DNA of 6,425 nucleotides. It comes from Candidatus Heimdallarchaeota archaeon (GTDB lineage Archaea; Asgardarchaeota; Heimdallarchaeia; JABLTI01). Of this stretch, positions 5,918 to 6,425 are shown piece by piece. How positions within the stretch are numbered: position 1 is the stretch's first letter; each line of letters opens with the position of its first letter. Location: contig DAOVHJ010000159.1 in the NCBI GenBank assembly GCA_030671945.1, positions 1-6,425 on the forward strand, written 5' to 3'. The notes under the pieces were generated by a model. That model worked only from the letters and a program-made list of their open reading frames with translations. It searched no databases and had not been told where the DNA came from. The position numbers were made by a program, and so were the translations under genes.

Positions 5918-6425
5918 CACATTATTATTTCTTCATCTGCATGTTCTTTTGATAGGGTAAAGTAGAAAGTTGCTCCTTTCCCTACTGCGCTTTCGGCCCA
6001 GATACGACCACCATGTCGATTAACAATTCTTTGAACTATAGCTAAACCAATGCCAGTACCTTTGAACTCATTATATGTGTGCAGTCTTTGGAATACTGCA
6101 AATAGCTTATCTTTGTAAGCCATGTCAAAACCCACACCGTTATCTTGAATATAGTACACTTCTTCTTTATTTATGATTTTTCTGCCAAAATCTATCCTTG
6201 CTTTCTGTTTTTTAGAGGTGAATTTCCAAGCATTACCCAAAAGATTCTCCATAATTGTTCTGATTAATGTAACATCACCTAAAATCTTGATTTTGTTTTC
6301 CACGTTAACTTTTACATTACGATCAGGTTCATTTGTTTGGAAATCAGACGTAATCTCTTTAACAAGCTCACTAAGATTTATTTCTCTTAAATCCATGTCT
6401 TTACGTGTTAAACGAGAAAGGGACA
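5917..6425 (-). CDS. Histidine kinase, C-terminal catalytic part (N-terminus outside window)
   Basis: The frame is open to the right edge of the window. The ATG at 6396 is internal: the codons before it read SLSRLTRKD and continue into MDLREINLSELVKEI, the typical linker between the HisKA dimerisation helices and the ATPase domain. Counted from that internal Met, the HATPase_c landmarks are N box ENLLGNAWKFT (50-60), G1 DNGVGFD (85-91), F box KLFAVFQRLH (97-106), G2 GTGIGLAI (113-120), and the closing GKGATFYFTL. The phospho-accepting His and any sensor domains (often PAS or GAF in this type) lie outside the window. It would autophosphorylate with ATP and pass phosphate to the Rcp1-like receiver it overlaps. 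The catalytic motifs look intact. Confidence 0.93.
   Translation of the reverse strand, partial: SLSRLTRKDMDLREINLSELVKEITSDFQTNEPDRNVKVNVENKIKILGDVTLIRTIMENLLGNAWKFTSKKQKARIDFGRKIINKEEVYYIQDNGVGFDMAYKDKLFAVFQRLHTYNEFKGTGIGLAIVQRIVNRHGGRIWAESAVGKGATFYFTLSKEHADEEIIM

Noticed and set aside
1..6425. CRISPR arrays, tRNA or rRNA genes, insertion sequences
   Set aside because: No regularly spaced repeats, cloverleaf-like sequence, rRNA-like segment, transposase motif or flanking terminal repeats were seen. Intergenic gaps are all under 135 bp.

Overview
The window is AT-rich and looks archaeal. It has a TrmB-type winged-helix regulator, TATA-like boxes instead of bacterial -35/-10 elements, short purine-rich ribosome-binding sites, and a receiver/histidine-kinase cluster built without DNA-binding output domains. 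The two-pass membrane protein with a predicted external beta-rich domain and a cytosolic zinc ribbon would suit an Asgard-type or other mesophilic archaeal genome. That placement is inferred from style; no rRNA or other phylogenetic marker is present.

Layout: (1) positions 1-561, plus strand: the 3' part of a class I SAM-dependent methyltransferase, open at the left edge. (2) 558-3008, minus: a large 816-residue protein whose stop codon overlaps the methyltransferase stop codon. Its N-terminal 325 residues contain every hallmark of a type I L-asparaginase, but in the wrong order. The HGTDTM/TGSQ half comes first, the TGGTI/DSSDM half second, and the C-terminal asparaginase domain third. After a linker comes a class I glutamine-amidotransferase-like region with a CLGHQ nucleophile motif and a QFHPE motif. 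(3) 3077-4111, minus: a TrmB-like regulator directly upstream of the fusion gene. (4) 4112-4241: a 130-bp divergent promoter region with two TATA-like boxes and two short perfect inverted repeats. (5) 4242-4958, plus: the membrane protein with a C-terminal double-CxxC zinc ribbon. (6) 4959-5081: a long hairpin with T-rich tracts on both sides, a probable bidirectional terminator between convergent units. (7) 5082-6425, minus: a tightly packed signalling operon, in order of transcription a histidine kinase (open at the right edge), an Rcp1-like receiver and a second, more divergent receiver.

How the genes may work together: the regulator probably controls itself, the fusion gene behind it and possibly the divergent membrane protein. 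The histidine kinase probably phosphorylates one or both stand-alone receivers, which then act by protein contact. The most unusual item is the asparaginase-like protein. The N-terminal catalytic domain appears internally permuted, and it is joined to a second, unrelated glutamine-hydrolysing fold. I did not recognise a described system with this architecture.
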